A stretch of 58,854 nt of DNA from Streptococcus sobrinus DSM 20742 = ATCC 33478. Its GTDB lineage: Bacteria > Bacillota > Bacilli > Lactobacillales > Streptococcaceae. Both the position numbers and the translations under genes were made by a program. Shown one piece after another: positions 11,855-20,308 of the stretch (within the stretch, counting starts at the first letter, position 1; every line of letters starts with the position of its first letter). The stretch is from NCBI RefSeq assembly GCF_000686605.1, contig NZ_JMLC01000013.1:1-58854 (forward strand). The letters run 5' to 3'. The notes beneath the pieces are model-generated. The model had not been told where the DNA came from. It ran no database searches and saw only the letters and a program-made list of their open reading frames with translations.

Positions 11855-11871
11855 GATTTTCACCTCTTCAT

Positions 11872-12008
11872 TATTTTAGAGAAAAACGAAAGCGGACTTG
11901 CCAACGCAAGCCCGCACTACAGTATATTCCATGGGAATGAAATTTGACATGTAGAGCCAGACAACGTTTGTCGCAAGGCGAGAAGCTCTCGCTTCTGCTT
12001 TTCTCATT
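11872..12008 (-). ncRNA. infC operon leader with attenuator (L20-leader type)
   Basis: Between the promoter and infC lies a leader of about 150 bases. It ends in a strong intrinsic terminator: GCGGGCTTGC pairs with GCAAGTCCGC around GTTG (11892-11915), followed by TTTCGTTTTTC. An upstream hairpin (GAAGC-GAGA-GCTTC, near 11983-11996) and further pairing segments are present. A terminator ahead of infC fits L20-mediated transcription attenuation as known from Bacillus. The assignment to the L20-leader class rests on position and the terminator, not on a covariance model. Confidence 0.7.
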
Positions 12009-12014
12009 GCTAGT

Positions 12015-12043
12015 AGTATAGCACGCTAACTAATCCATGTCAA
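12015..12043 (-). promoter_or_regulatory. infC operon promoter overlapping the end of cmk
   Basis: On the minus strand TTGACA (12043-12038) and TATACT (12020-12015) are spaced by exactly 17 bases. The -35 box lies inside the last codons of cmk (ATT GAC ATG GAT TAG), so the ribosomal operon starts from within the upstream gene. Confidence 0.85.
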
Positions 12044-12710
12044 TAATTTTCTTTGCTTTTTCTGAAATAAAGTCAACCACACCCTGAATAGAAACACCAG
12101 TTGTATCAAAGGTAATAGCATCTTCTGCCGCCTTAAGAGGAGAAACCTTACGATGGCTGTCCTTATAATCCCGCTCCGCAATTTCCTGCTTGAGGGTTTC
12201 AAAGTCGCTGGCAATTCCTTTTTCTTGGTTTTCCTTGAAGCGACGCTCAGCCCTTTCCTCAACAGAAGCGATGAGAAAGATTTTGAGTTCCGCATCAGGC
12301 AGGACCACCGTACCAATATCCCTACCATCCATGATGATAGCTCCACCAGCAGCAATCCGTCTTTGCTCATCGACCAATTTTTGCCGAACCTCTGGTAGGG
12401 CAGAAACGGCAGAGACATTATTAGTCACATTATTCTGCCGAATGGCCAAGGTAACATCTTGACCGCCCAGACTGACGGTCTGACCGCCATCGTTTGCCTT
12501 ACCAAAGGCAATAGGATTTTCATCAATCAGGGCCAAAAGGTCATCAACCTGATCAAGTTCTAGATGATTCTGCAAGGCCAGGTAGGTAGCACAGCGATAC
12601 ATAGCTCCAGTATCTAAATAGGTATAACCAAGTTCTTTAGCCAGAATCTTAGCCACCGTACTCTTACCGCTGGAAGCTGGTCCATCAATAGCAATTCTAA
12701 TTGTTTTCAT
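12030..12710 (-). CDS. cmk: Cytidylate kinase
   Basis: Phosphorylates CMP/dCMP to the diphosphate with ATP, in pyrimidine nucleotide salvage and DNA precursor supply. It has the P-loop [24 protein letters not shown] and the [16 protein letters not shown] segment. The length of 226 residues is normal. Its ATG follows the LysM gene stop by one base (TAA G ATG), indicating coupled translation. Its last codons carry the -35 box of the infC promoter. Confidence 0.96.
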   Translation of the reverse strand: MKTIRIAIDGPASSGKSTVAKILAKELGYTYLDTGAMYRCATYLALQNHLELDQVDDLLALIDENPIAFGKANDGGQTVSLGGQDVTLAIRQNNVTNNVSAVSALPEVRQKLVDEQRRIAAGGAIIMDGRDIGTVVLPDAELKIFLIASVEERAERRFKENQEKGIASDFETLKQEIAERDYKDSHRKVSPLKAAEDAITFDTTGVSIQGVVDFISEKAKKIIDMD

Positions 12711-12711
12711 C

Positions 12712-13374
12712 TTAGCTTACGTGAACCTCATCGCCTGGATTAGCATACCAGTAACCTTGGGTCATATGGTCTGGGTTAAGCTCTCTGAGCTTTTCAACAG
12801 AAATTCCAGCACGGGCTGCAATTGCGGCTTCCCCTTCTCCTTGTTGGACAGTAATGGTTTGGCCGTCACCTGATGACGATGATGACGAATCGTTTGTTGA
12901 TGATGCATCAGTAGAAGAGTCAGAAGTCTGTCCAGAATCAGCTTCTGTGCTGGAAGATTCTTCCTGGCTACTGCTTGACTCTTGCTTGGCACTAGACTTA
13001 GAAGCTCCGTAGAAGCTTGAGGTCGCCTTTGTTTCATTGCTACCACCGTTTGAGGTATAGAAGACAAAGAAGAGAATAGCAACGACAACCACGAAAAAGA
13101 CACTCAGTAAGATGGTCAAGACTGGAGTGCTGACAAAAGAACCTCGACTTCTATCAGCAGAGCGACCGCTAGCAGAACGATGTCTTCCGATGACAATGTC
13201 ATCGTCCTCATCTGCAACGTCTGCTTCTTCCAAATCAGCTTTCTCCCCCGCTGAGGCATCAGATTCATCAGTATCAGCTTCATAATCTTTTTGAAGCTCA
13301 TCTAATTCTTCTACCTCTTCAACCTTTTCATCATCTCTTTCTTCAATTGGTGTTTCCCATGGTTTCTTTGACAT
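12712..13374 (-). CDS. Membrane-anchored LysM-domain protein (SAG1386/EF1546-like)
   Basis: A 220-residue protein of a family conserved beside cmk in streptococci and enterococci; the exact function is not known. It has an acidic cytoplasmic N-terminus (1-70, rich in Glu/Asp), a basic patch, one membrane helix (about residues 83-107, [20 protein letters not shown]), a Ser/Thr/Glu linker (about 115-165), and a C-terminal LysM domain ([19 protein letters not shown] to PGDEVHVS), expected to contact peptidoglycan. The start has a GGGAGG site at 13380-13385. It is transcribed with cmk. Confidence 0.8.
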   Translation of the reverse strand: MSKKPWETPIEERDDEKVEEVEELDELQKDYEADTDESDASAGEKADLEEADVADEDDDIVIGRHRSASGRSADRSRGSFVSTPVLTILLSVFFVVVVAILFFVFYTSNGGSNETKATSSFYGASKSSAKQESSSSQEESSSTEADSGQTSDSSTDASSTNDSSSSSSGDGQTITVQQGEGEAAIAARAGISVEKLRELNPDHMTQGYWYANPGDEVHVS

Positions 13375-13385
13375 ACTGTCCTCCC

Positions 13386-13414
13386 TTGTAAAAAAAATAA
13401 TTCCGTACTAAAAT
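13386..13414 (+). promoter_or_regulatory. Ferredoxin promoter, placed for a leaderless mRNA
   Basis: TTGTAA (13386-13391) and TAAAAT (13409-13414) are spaced by 17 bases. Transcription would start about seven bases later, at the A of the ferredoxin ATG (13421). No Shine-Dalgarno sequence is present upstream of that ATG. Confidence 0.5.
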
Positions 13415-13420
13415 AATACT

Positions 13421-13618
13421 ATGAAAGTCTCTATTATTCCAGAAAAATGTATTGCTTGCGGTCTCTGCCAAACCTATTCTGCTGCCTTTGATTATCATGA
13501 CAACGGCATCGTTAAATTTACTGATAGTGACCAACTCAGCAAAATTCTTCCGGATAACCAAGCCAACCGCTTGGCCGTAAAATCTTGCCCAACGAAAGCC
13601 CTCAGGAAAGATTCCTAA
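13421..13618 (+). CDS. fer: Ferredoxin, single [4Fe-4S]
   Basis: A small electron carrier of 65 residues. Cluster ligands are CIACGLC (residues 10, 13, 16) and the SCPTKAL cysteine near residue 56, enough for one [4Fe-4S] cluster. It is encoded divergently from the LysM-cmk operon. No ribosome-binding site precedes the ATG (see the promoter entry). Its stop codon lies inside the terminator shared with the convergent EbsA-like gene. The redox partner cannot be told from this region. Confidence 0.92.
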   Translation: MKVSIIPEKCIACGLCQTYSAAFDYHDNGIVKFTDSDQLSKILPDNQANRLAVKSCPTKALRKDS

Positions 13619-13638
13619 GTGAGGGCTTTTCTTTTTTG
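13595..13638 (+). terminator. Terminator shared by convergent fer and EbsA-like genes
   Basis: AAAGCCCTCA (13595-13604) pairs with TGAGGGCTTT (13620-13629), with an inner AGGAA/TTCCT stem, followed on the plus strand by TTCTTTTTT. Stop codons of both flanking genes are inside the hairpin. Confidence 0.88.
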
Positions 13639-14105
13639 TCATTTTGATAAAGTTTAAAATAATCCAGACTTTCTGAATGGTCCAGAAGTTCAACTTCTCC
13701 CTTAAAAGCAGGATTGAGGGCTAAATCATCCAAGAAATATTTCTTGGGCCACTTGCGCATATAAAAAAGACGGGATTTCCCATTAGTAAAGACTAAAGCC
13801 AGAGTTGATTTGGTTACTTCTACCCGCTTGATGGTGGCAATATCTACCTTTAGTGGTTTGAAGACATTGAAAGAAATAATCCAGAGCTGATTGTCTTCAC
13901 CGAAAATAAAATAGCGGTGGAAGCCCAGTCCAACAAAAATCAAAAAAATAGCAATAAAGGTTAAGCCCACCCAAGGAACTGAAACCTGCTCACGATATAA
14001 TGACATGGCAAGAAAAATCGGAATAAAGGTGATGGACCAGTAAATGATAGACCATGATAATTCCGGTTGCCAATGGTATCTAACTTTGCCAAATATTTTT
14101 ATCAT
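13602..14105 (-). CDS. EbsA-like membrane protein
   Basis: 167 residues with two membrane helices (about 17-37 and 43-63) followed by a cytoplasmic PH-like domain (YFIFGEDNQLWIISFNVFKPL onward) and a charged tail. Size, topology and the location beside ferredoxin and cmk match the EbsA family (pfam EbsA), named from an enterococcal surface-exclusion region; a biochemical role is not established. The start has a GGAGGGG site. It converges with fer and the two genes overlap at their 3' ends by 17 bases. The identification is by architecture and context. Confidence 0.6.
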   Translation of the reverse strand: MIKIFGKVRYHWQPELSWSIIYWSITFIPIFLAMSLYREQVSVPWVGLTFIAIFLIFVGLGFHRYFIFGEDNQLWIISFNVFKPLKVDIATIKRVEVTKSTLALVFTNGKSRLFYMRKWPKKYFLDDLALNPAFKGEVELLDHSESLDYFKLYQNDKKEKPSLRNLS

Positions 14106-14182
14106 TGAGCCCCTCCATACTTGTTAATTTTACCATAAAAAGAAGAGATTTCCCATTCTAACTGAAAAAATTAGAAAATTTT

Positions 14183-14240
14183 GAGGGAGGATGGGAGTGG
14201 GTCCTAATCGTGATTTCGTCAAATCGATTTGCCTCCCTCA
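14183..14240. repeat. Dispersed repeat, module M1 (copy A)
   Basis: Core: GGGAGTGGG, ATCGTGATTTCG, AAATCGATTT. The same core recurs at 28386-28430 and 44221-44270. This copy is enclosed by GAGGGAGG / CCTCCCTC. The rest of the 14106-14359 gap holds no gene. Confidence 0.7.
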
Positions 14241-14312
14241 ACTATCTCCGACAAAGAAATAGATCGACTTCTTCGGCTATGTGTCTTCGGCTATAGACTA
14301 GACTTGAGGATA

Positions 14313-14344
14313 AAGAAAAAGGTTGGAACAATTCGCCCAACCTC
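14313..14344 (-). terminator. Terminator of the autolysin gene
   Basis: On the minus strand AGGTTGG pairs with CCAACCT over a ten-base loop, followed by TTTTTC. Confidence 0.85.
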
Positions 14345-14359
14345 TTGATAGGCTTATTC

Positions 14360-16951
14360 TTAGCTCAAACGGCCAGTGTAGTCAATACTTTGATCGACGT
14401 TAGCTCCTAGGACCTTAGAAACACTAGTGTATTGCCAAGCTGCCGCATTATTATAGTAATTATAGTTAGCAGCTTCATCCTCTGATATTTCATTGTAGCC
14501 CTTGACATAATGGGCAATCCACATATTATCCATACCGACTTGACTGGTAGAGAAGCTACCGCCACGGGTGTCCAACCAGCTGGCCATAGTATAGTAAAGC
14601 AGATTATTGTAGCCCATGCTCTTCATCGTCTGAGTCCAAACAGAGGTATTGCTATTGACATTTTGCAAGACATCGCTATGCTCAATATCGTCAATCATGG
14701 CTGTGCTTGAATCCAAGCCATAGGATTTAGCCACATTGACAAAATAGGCAGCTTCGCTTCTAGCTTCATCCGCATTGGTATAGCGGGCAAAGTGATAGAC
14801 AGAAACTTTGAGCCCTGCAGCTTTAGCATTAGCAATCTGACTGCCAGCATAAGGATTAATATAGGAATTACCTTCGGTCAATTTCACGACAACCCCTGTG
14901 ATACCACGCGATTTGAGGGCGCGATAACTATCAACAGAGATAGCATTGTTATAGCTGCTGACATCGATAAAGTAACCGTTGGCTCTCTCCTTGTTCAGGT
15001 CATATTGACCCAGATTAAAACCAGTTCGGCTACCATTCTGGTAGTTAACATAGGCATGGACTGTGTAGCTACCAGAAATCATGCCATGGAGCTGCTCATC
15101 CACTTGGACACTAGTACTACCGTTTTGCACATCAGCACTGTACCAATGGAGATTAGCCTGCCCATCTAAAGACCAGGCAGCTACTTCAATGGATTTGGCC
15201 TTCTTGGAAGTGTCGGTTTCATTGAGAACAACTCTCAGGGTGCCAGCTTCAGCATTGTGGTCAGTCACATAGACTTTAGCATCAGTTTGTTGAACCGCCT
15301 GGTCAACATTAAAACTAGACGTTCCAAGTCCAACCATGGCACCGCCAGACAGACTACTGGTTCCATAGAAGTGAACATTGTAGCGACCTGACTCAAAGTT
15401 GTGGTCTTTCAATTTAACGGTCGCAGTATAGCTGCCATCATTATTTCTGTTTGTGGCATACCATATTAAATCATCTTGACCATTTTTTTCTGTCCAAACT
15501 GGAACAGTCACCGAAGTAATATATTGAGGCAGATTGCTAATTTGAACGGTGTACGTATTATCGTTGGCCTTGTTAATTTTTGCTGTGGCACTTGGTGACG
15601 GCACTTCAATAGAAGTTGCATTGAGGCCAACTGCCTGACCATTGCGGTCCGCATAAGTATGAATATAATAGGTCCCGTAACCTGAATGATCCGTATAAGA
15701 AACGGTTACAGAGTGGTTGCCATCAGCTTCATACCAGTGGAGGTCATCTTGGTCGCCCTCCTTGGACCAAACGGCAAAGCGAATATGGCTGAGATCTGAG
15801 AATTCATTAGAATCAAGATGGATATTTATTCCTTGACTAGTCAGATTGGCACTTACAGTATTTTTAGGCGCCGCCTTGGTTGCAACATCAGTCGCCTTGA
15901 TATCGAAACCTGATGTTGCCGTCAAGCCAACCAGGCCACCTGTAATAGCACTTTGACCGTAGACGTGTACATTGTAATGTCCCAACTCATTGTGGTGCTC
16001 TGCCATTTTTACCGTAGCCGTAAAGGTGTCGGTATTCTGACGAGTAGCTTGATACCAAATAATATCGTCTTGACCATTTTTTTCCGTCCAGATCGGCAGA
16101 GTAATACCTGTGATATCACTGCTAACATTGCCCACTGTTACCTTGTATTGGCCATCTGCTACTTTTTCAATCTTAGTATTGACTTGACTAGGGCTAACCT
16201 TGATGGTTTGCACATTCCGGCCAATATTTTGTCCATTAATTACAGAATAAGTATGAACGTTGTAAGTCCCATAAGAACGGTGTTTTGACAAGTTGATATA
16301 GGCAGCTCCTTGAGCATTAGCACTATACCAAACTAAATCATCTTGACCATTTTCCTCAGACCAGACTGCAAAATTGACTGCTTCATTGGCAGCAATCGGT
16401 TGATTATATTGAATGGTCATAGTCTGACCAGATGTAGTAACACTGGCGGTTGGTGCGCTGACCTGTTCAGCAGCACTAGCCCGTTCTACAGTTGCTGATA
16501 CACTGGCCCGAACAACAGTTGAATCATTGGCTGGGGTAGCTATTGTCGTGTCTGTCTGAATAGGTTCTGCAGCTGATTTTTCTTGATCAGCTTCACTCGC
16601 TGCAGCTAATGAACCACTCTCTTGTTCTGAACTAGCTGAGCTATCAAGTGCCTGACTAGCCGCCTCTTGCTCCGCTGGTTGAGTTTGACTTTCAGATGTC
16701 CCGGCTCTTTCTTCTGAACTAACTTGACTGGTTTCTGAACTTGAGCTGGCTTGATTTTCCTGGTCAGTTGGAAGACTAGTATCAGTCGTCACTGATTGGT
16801 TTGCTGAAGCAGAATCAATCTCTCTACTTACATCCGCTTGAACTCCTGTCGTTTCATCGGCAGCAACCAAGCCACTAGTTCCCAATACTGTTAGAGCGGC
16901 TGCACTGGCAATGACCCAATGCTTCTTAGCCTTATACATTTTTTTTCGCAT
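14360..16951 (-). CDS. atlA: Secreted GH25 muramidase with five GBS_Bsp-like repeats (AtlA-like autolysin)
   Basis: A predicted cell-wall lysozyme. Signal peptide of KxYKxGKxW type (KMYKAKKHW) with cleavage near residue 31; a Ser/Glu/Gln-rich low-complexity region (32-165); five GBS_Bsp-like repeats at about 170-252, 258-350, 366-450, 456-548 and 556-650, most with the signature NGQDDLxWY; and a C-terminal GH25 domain (658-863) with FIDVSSYN and the catalytic DDIE region. The first four repeats alternate as A-B-A-B with a 198-residue period. The architecture matches S. mutans automutanolysin AtlA, also encoded close to cmk-infC. No LPXTG anchor is present, so wall binding must come from the repeats. 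863 residues; start with AGGATGAG upstream. Confidence 0.88.
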   Translation of the reverse strand: MRKKMYKAKKHWVIASAAALTVLGTSGLVAADETTGVQADVSREIDSASANQSVTTDTSLPTDQENQASSSSETSQVSSEERAGTSESQTQPAEQEAASQALDSSASSEQESGSLAAASEADQEKSAAEPIQTDTTIATPANDSTVVRASVSATVERASAAEQVSAPTASVTTSGQTMTIQYNQPIAANEAVNFAVWSEENGQDDLVWYSANAQGAAYINLSKHRSYGTYNVHTYSVINGQNIGRNVQTIKVSPSQVNTKIEKVADGQYKVTVGNVSSDITGITLPIWTEKNGQDDIIWYQATRQNTDTFTATVKMAEHHNELGHYNVHVYGQSAITGGLVGLTATSGFDIKATDVATKAAPKNTVSANLTSQGINIHLDSNEFSDLSHIRFAVWSKEGDQDDLHWYEADGNHSVTVSYTDHSGYGTYYIHTYADRNGQAVGLNATSIEVPSPSATAKINKANDNTYTVQISNLPQYITSVTVPVWTEKNGQDDLIWYATNRNNDGSYTATVKLKDHNFESGRYNVHFYGTSSLSGGAMVGLGTSSFNVDQAVQQTDAKVYVTDHNAEAGTLRVVLNETDTSKKAKSIEVAAWSLDGQANLHWYSADVQNGSTSVQVDEQLHGMISGSYTVHAYVNYQNGSRTGFNLGQYDLNKERANGYFIDVSSYNNAISVDSYRALKSRGITGVVVKLTEGNSYINPYAGSQIANAKAAGLKVSVYHFARYTNADEARSEAAYFVNVAKSYGLDSSTAMIDDIEHSDVLQNVNSNTSVWTQTMKSMGYNNLLYYTMASWLDTRGGSFSTSQVGMDNMWIAHYVKGYNEISEDEAANYNYYNNAAAWQYTSVSKVLGANVDQSIDYTGRLS

Positions 16952-17019
16952 TCTCTCATCCTTTTTTTATTTTGATTTATCAATCTAATCCATCATAAAA
17001 TTTCCTCGTTAACAATTAC

Positions 17020-17388
17020 TTAAACTAGAATTTCATAACCCTCAGCTGCTAAAAGATCAATGGCTCGGTCAAATTGATTGGCCTTGGTCAGAACATAGTC
17101 TGTATTGTAGGTCGACAAAGCAAAAATGGAAATATGATGGTTGGCCAAAAGTCCAGAAATTTCAGCTAAAATCCCAATGAGTGAAAAATCCAGTACTCCT
17201 TCAATCCGAAAAGCTCGCCAACCTGAATCAACCTTGTTAGCATTGATGGGAATCTCTCTGCTAGGGCAAACCAGGGAATTTTCCTGATCAGTTTTGGCTA
17301 AAAAAACAAAGGGACTGGTCCAATCAACTTGGGAAAAATCTGCCAGCTGACAGACAGAAAAAGTTTGCTTGAGAGCTTTAATTTGCAT
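17020..17388 (-). CDS. ACT-domain protein (ACT_7 type)
   Basis: A 122-residue protein made of paired small ACT-like domains: an N-terminal half (MQIKALKQTFSVCQL) and a C-terminal ACT domain (LIGILAEISGLLANHHISI, then STYNTDYVL). Such proteins bind small effectors, often amino acids, and have no established reaction. An AAGGAGT site precedes the ATG. It lies 68 bases upstream of the autolysin gene, in the same direction. Function unknown. Confidence 0.75.
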   Translation of the reverse strand: MQIKALKQTFSVCQLADFSQVDWTSPFVFLAKTDQENSLVCPSREIPINANKVDSGWRAFRIEGVLDFSLIGILAEISGLLANHHISIFALSTYNTDYVLTKANQFDRAIDLLAAEGYEILV

Positions 17389-17526
17389 AAATGACTCCTT
17401 ATATGAAGAGGCCGACTAAACTAGCCGACCCCATTACCATGGTCTATTAAAGGCAGGACAGTTGCTACCTACTTCTTATTAATAGCTAACTAGCCAAGGG
17501 CTTGCTTGGCTGTTTCTTCCCCGCCC

Positions 17527-17669
17527 TTCAGTTTTTGGGCAAGGGTTAAAACAGTTCACTGAACCTGCCTTGCTCTCTAGTTTTTAGGCGAGGGTTAAAA
17601 CAGTCCACCGGACTGCCTCGCTCTCTAGTTTTTAGGCGAGGGTTAAAACAGTCCACCGGACTGTTTTAA
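17527..17669. repeat. Three tandem 48-bp repeats (module M2) fused to the lepA terminator
   Basis: Three units with period 48/49 (T-runs start at 17532, 17581 and 17629): TTTTTAGGCGAGG, GTTAAAACAGTCC, ACC, GGACTG, CCTCGCTCTCTAG. Each has a nested hairpin (GCGAGG/CCTCGC around CAGTCC/GGACTG). The last unit forms TTAAAACAGTCC-ACC-GGACTGTTTTAA (17643-17669), whose arm contains the lepA stop codon. A single diverged copy occurs at 28431-28476. The remaining bases 17389-17526 show no gene. Confidence 0.85.
17643..17669 (-). terminator. lepA terminator overlapping the stop codon
   Basis: A perfect 12-pair stem with a three-base loop; its minus-strand 3' arm ends in TGTTTTAA. The lepA TAA (17668-17666) is in the 5' arm, so the hairpin can form only after the ribosome leaves. 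Confidence 0.65.
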
Positions 17670-19492
17670 TCCTCCTCATCCATAGACAGGACAGAGAGGA
17701 AGGCTTCTTGGGGAACTTCGACGGAGCCGATAGATTTCATGCGTTTTTTACCGGCCTTTTGTTTTTCCAAGAGTTTACGTTTCCGAGAAACATCACCGCC
17801 ATAACACTTAGCGAGGACATTTTTCCGCAGAGCCTTGATGTCCGAGCGGGCCACAATCTTTTGCCCAATGGCTGCCTGAATTGGCACCTCAAATTGTTGA
17901 CGAGGGATGATTTTCTTGAGCTTTTCAACAATCAGCTTACCGCGTTCATAGGCAAATTCATTGTGAACAATAAAGCTGAGAGCATCAACCTTGTCGCCAT
18001 TGAGGAGAATATCCATTTTAACCAATTTAGAAGACCGGTATTCAGAAATTTCATAGTCAAAACTGGCATAGCCACGGGTGGACGATTTGAGTTTATCAAA
18101 GAAATCAAAGACGATTTCGGCTAGGGGAATCTGGTAAATGACATTGACCCGATTGTCGTCAATGTATTCCATGGTAACAAAATCTCCCCGTTTGCGTTGG
18201 CAAAGCTCCATAACTGCCCCAACATATTCCTGGGGCACCATGATTTGAGCCTTAACAAAGGGTTCTTCAATCGAATCAACCTTGGTCGGATCGGGAAATT
18301 CCGAAGGGTTGGATACTTCCAAGAGCTCGCCATCGGTAGTATTGACATGATAGACAACGGATGGAGCCGTCATAATCAGGTCGATATTGAATTCCCGCTC
18401 CAAACGCTCCTGAATGACATCCATGTGCAAGAGTCCCAAGAAACCAGCCCGAAAACCAAAGCCCAGGGCTTGTGAGGTTTCCGGTTCAAATTGAAGACTG
18501 GCATCATTGAGTTGAAGCTTTTCCAAGGCTTCCCGAAGGTCATTATACTTATTGGACTCAACAGGATAGAGGCCAGCGAAAACCATGGGATTCATCTGCT
18601 TGTAGCCATGCAGAGGCTTATCCGCTGGTCGGTCAGCTAGGGTAACGGTATCCCCGACCCGAGTGTCAGCAACCGTCTTGATGGAAGCGGCGATATAACC
18701 GACATCACCTGTCGCCAGATAATCACGACCAACAGCCTTAGGAGTGAAAATTCCCACCTCGGTAACATCAAAAGTTTTACCGTTGGACATAAGCTCAATC
18801 TTATCGCCTGGCTTGACCAGACCATTGACAATCCGAACTTGGAGAATAACGCCACGGTAGGCATCATAGACAGAGTCGAAAATCAGGGCCTGGAGAGGTG
18901 CTTCCACATCGCCGGTCGGGGCTGGCACCTTCTCGACAATCTGCTCAAGGATTTCCTCTATCCCGATACCGGCCTTGGCAGAGGCCAAAACTGCTTCGCT
19001 GGCATCCAGACCGATGACATCCTCAATTTCCTGTCGGACTCGCTCAGGGTCTGCAGCTGGCAGGTCAATTTTATTGATGACCGGCAGAATTTCCAAGTCA
19101 TTATCCAAGGCCAAATAGACATTGGCCAAGGTTTGGGCCTCGATACCCTGAGCCGCATCCACCACCAGAACCGCACCTTCACAGGCTGCCAATGAGCGGG
19201 ACACCTCATAGGTAAAATCGACATGCCCTGGCGTGTCAATCAGGTGGAAGATATAGGTCTCCCCGTCCTTGGCGGTGTAGTTGAGCTGGACGGCGTTGAG
19301 CTTGATGGTAATCCCCCGCTCTCTTTCCAAGTCCATGCTGTCTAGGAGCTGGGCCTGCATTTCCCGGTCGGAAACCGTCTCCGTTTTTTCCAAAATTCGG
19401 TCGGCCAGGGTCGATTTCCCGTGGTCAATATGGGCAATGATGGAGAAATTCCGAATTTTCTCCTGCCGTTTTTTCAGTTCTTGAATATCCAT
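17666..19492 (-). CDS. lepA: Elongation factor 4 (ribosome-associated GTPase LepA)
   Basis: A GTPase that acts on stalled or mistranslocated ribosomes. The N-terminal G domain shows [23 protein letters not shown] and NKIDLP. Domains II and III follow, and the LepA-specific C-terminal domain carries [18 protein letters not shown] and a lysine-rich stretch ([15 protein letters not shown]). 608 residues, full length. It has an extended -10 promoter (19644-19649) about 145 bases upstream, directly after the ndk terminator. The 3' end is fused to a tandem repeat. Confidence 0.97.
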   Translation of the reverse strand: MDIQELKKRQEKIRNFSIIAHIDHGKSTLADRILEKTETVSDREMQAQLLDSMDLERERGITIKLNAVQLNYTAKDGETYIFHLIDTPGHVDFTYEVSRSLAACEGAVLVVDAAQGIEAQTLANVYLALDNDLEILPVINKIDLPAADPERVRQEIEDVIGLDASEAVLASAKAGIGIEEILEQIVEKVPAPTGDVEAPLQALIFDSVYDAYRGVILQVRIVNGLVKPGDKIELMSNGKTFDVTEVGIFTPKAVGRDYLATGDVGYIAASIKTVADTRVGDTVTLADRPADKPLHGYKQMNPMVFAGLYPVESNKYNDLREALEKLQLNDASLQFEPETSQALGFGFRAGFLGLLHMDVIQERLEREFNIDLIMTAPSVVYHVNTTDGELLEVSNPSEFPDPTKVDSIEEPFVKAQIMVPQEYVGAVMELCQRKRGDFVTMEYIDDNRVNVIYQIPLAEIVFDFFDKLKSSTRGYASFDYEISEYRSSKLVKMDILLNGDKVDALSFIVHNEFAYERGKLIVEKLKKIIPRQQFEVPIQAAIGQKIVARSDIKALRKNVLAKCYGGDVSRKRKLLEKQKAGKKRMKSIGSVEVPQEAFLSVLSMDEED

Positions 19493-19643
19493 GATCGTTC
19501 CTTATCCGTGAAAATTATAGCCTTCGAAAATCAAAGTAAAGATAGGAAGCTCCTACCCTTGTATCTGAACTTATGACATAGACTGACATCGCAGTTCTTT
19601 ATAGTCCTTACTCATTCTGATTTTCATCGGCATCAGTCATTCT

Positions 19644-19675
19644 ATTATACCAAAAAAACAGCCTAGGCATAGACT
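19644..19675 (-). promoter_or_regulatory. ndk terminator abutting the lepA extended -10 promoter
   Basis: On the minus strand CAGTCTA-TGCC-TAGGCTG is followed by TTTTTTT (terminator, 19651-19675), then GG and TATAAT (19649-19644). The promoter has a TGG extended -10 but a weak -35 (TATGCC) lying in the terminator stem. The two signals therefore overlap. Confidence 0.65.
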
Positions 19676-19738
19676 GATTTCTTTGATTTCTCTTATGGAA
19701 AATTGGGGAGAGCCAAGCTCGACAATCCTCTGATGACT

Positions 19739-20155
19739 TTAGTTGCCAAACCAGATGGCGATTTCCCTCTGGGCAGATTCCAATGAATCTGAACCGTGGG
19801 CAATATTCTTGATGGCTTGACCTGGCAAGGAAGGAAGAGCATAGTCACCACGAATAGTGCCAGGCTGGGCCTTGCTTGGGTCGGTAGCCCCCAGCATATC
19901 TCGCCAAGCCTGAACTGCACCCGGACCCGCAAAGGTTCCGATAAGAACCGGCCCGCTGGTCATAAAGTCCGAAATGACTGGATAGAAAGGTTTGTCCACC
20001 AAGTCAGCGTAATGCTTGTCCAACGTTGGCTTATCAATCTGACGCATCTCCATGCGAGTAATTTCCAAACCACGCACTTCTGCTCGCTCTAAAACTTGAC
20101 CAACCAATCCCCGCTTCAGACAATCAGGCTTCAAGATAAAAAATGTTTCTTCCAT
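19739..20155 (-). CDS. ndk: Nucleoside diphosphate kinase
   Basis: Balances nucleoside triphosphates by phosphate transfer through a phosphohistidine. It begins METFFILKPDCL-like (MEETFFILKPD) and has the active-site NIAHGSDS. 138 residues, normal length. It has its own terminator just before the lepA promoter. Not every streptococcus keeps ndk, so its presence is mildly informative for species typing. Confidence 0.95.
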   Translation of the reverse strand: MEETFFILKPDCLKRGLVGQVLERAEVRGLEITRMEMRQIDKPTLDKHYADLVDKPFYPVISDFMTSGPVLIGTFAGPGAVQAWRDMLGATDPSKAQPGTIRGDYALPSLPGQAIKNIAHGSDSLESAQREIAIWFGN

Positions 20156-20308
20156 GATAAACTCCTCAAGAATCGTAAATTTTGAAAAGATACTTCTATT
20201 ATAACAAGATTTTCAGAAAACATCATGAAATTCATTTTTTAAAAATAGCTAAGCTAAGAGGATGCTAATATTTAGCACTTTATCCAATCGGCCAACTTCA
20301 AAATCTAA

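Noticed and set aside
13116..13301. Alternative frame in the LysM gene
   Set aside because: Acidic low-complexity codons give open shadows; the LysM frame has a ribosome-binding site and a membrane helix.
14106..14359. Possible small RNA gene between the EbsA-like gene and the autolysin
   Set aside because: The sequence is explained by a dispersed repeat and a terminator; no promoter was evident.
17527..17665. Tandem 48-bp repeats as a CRISPR array
   Set aside because: The units are directly adjacent with no unique spacers and no cas genes nearby; they are tandem copies of a terminator-like unit.
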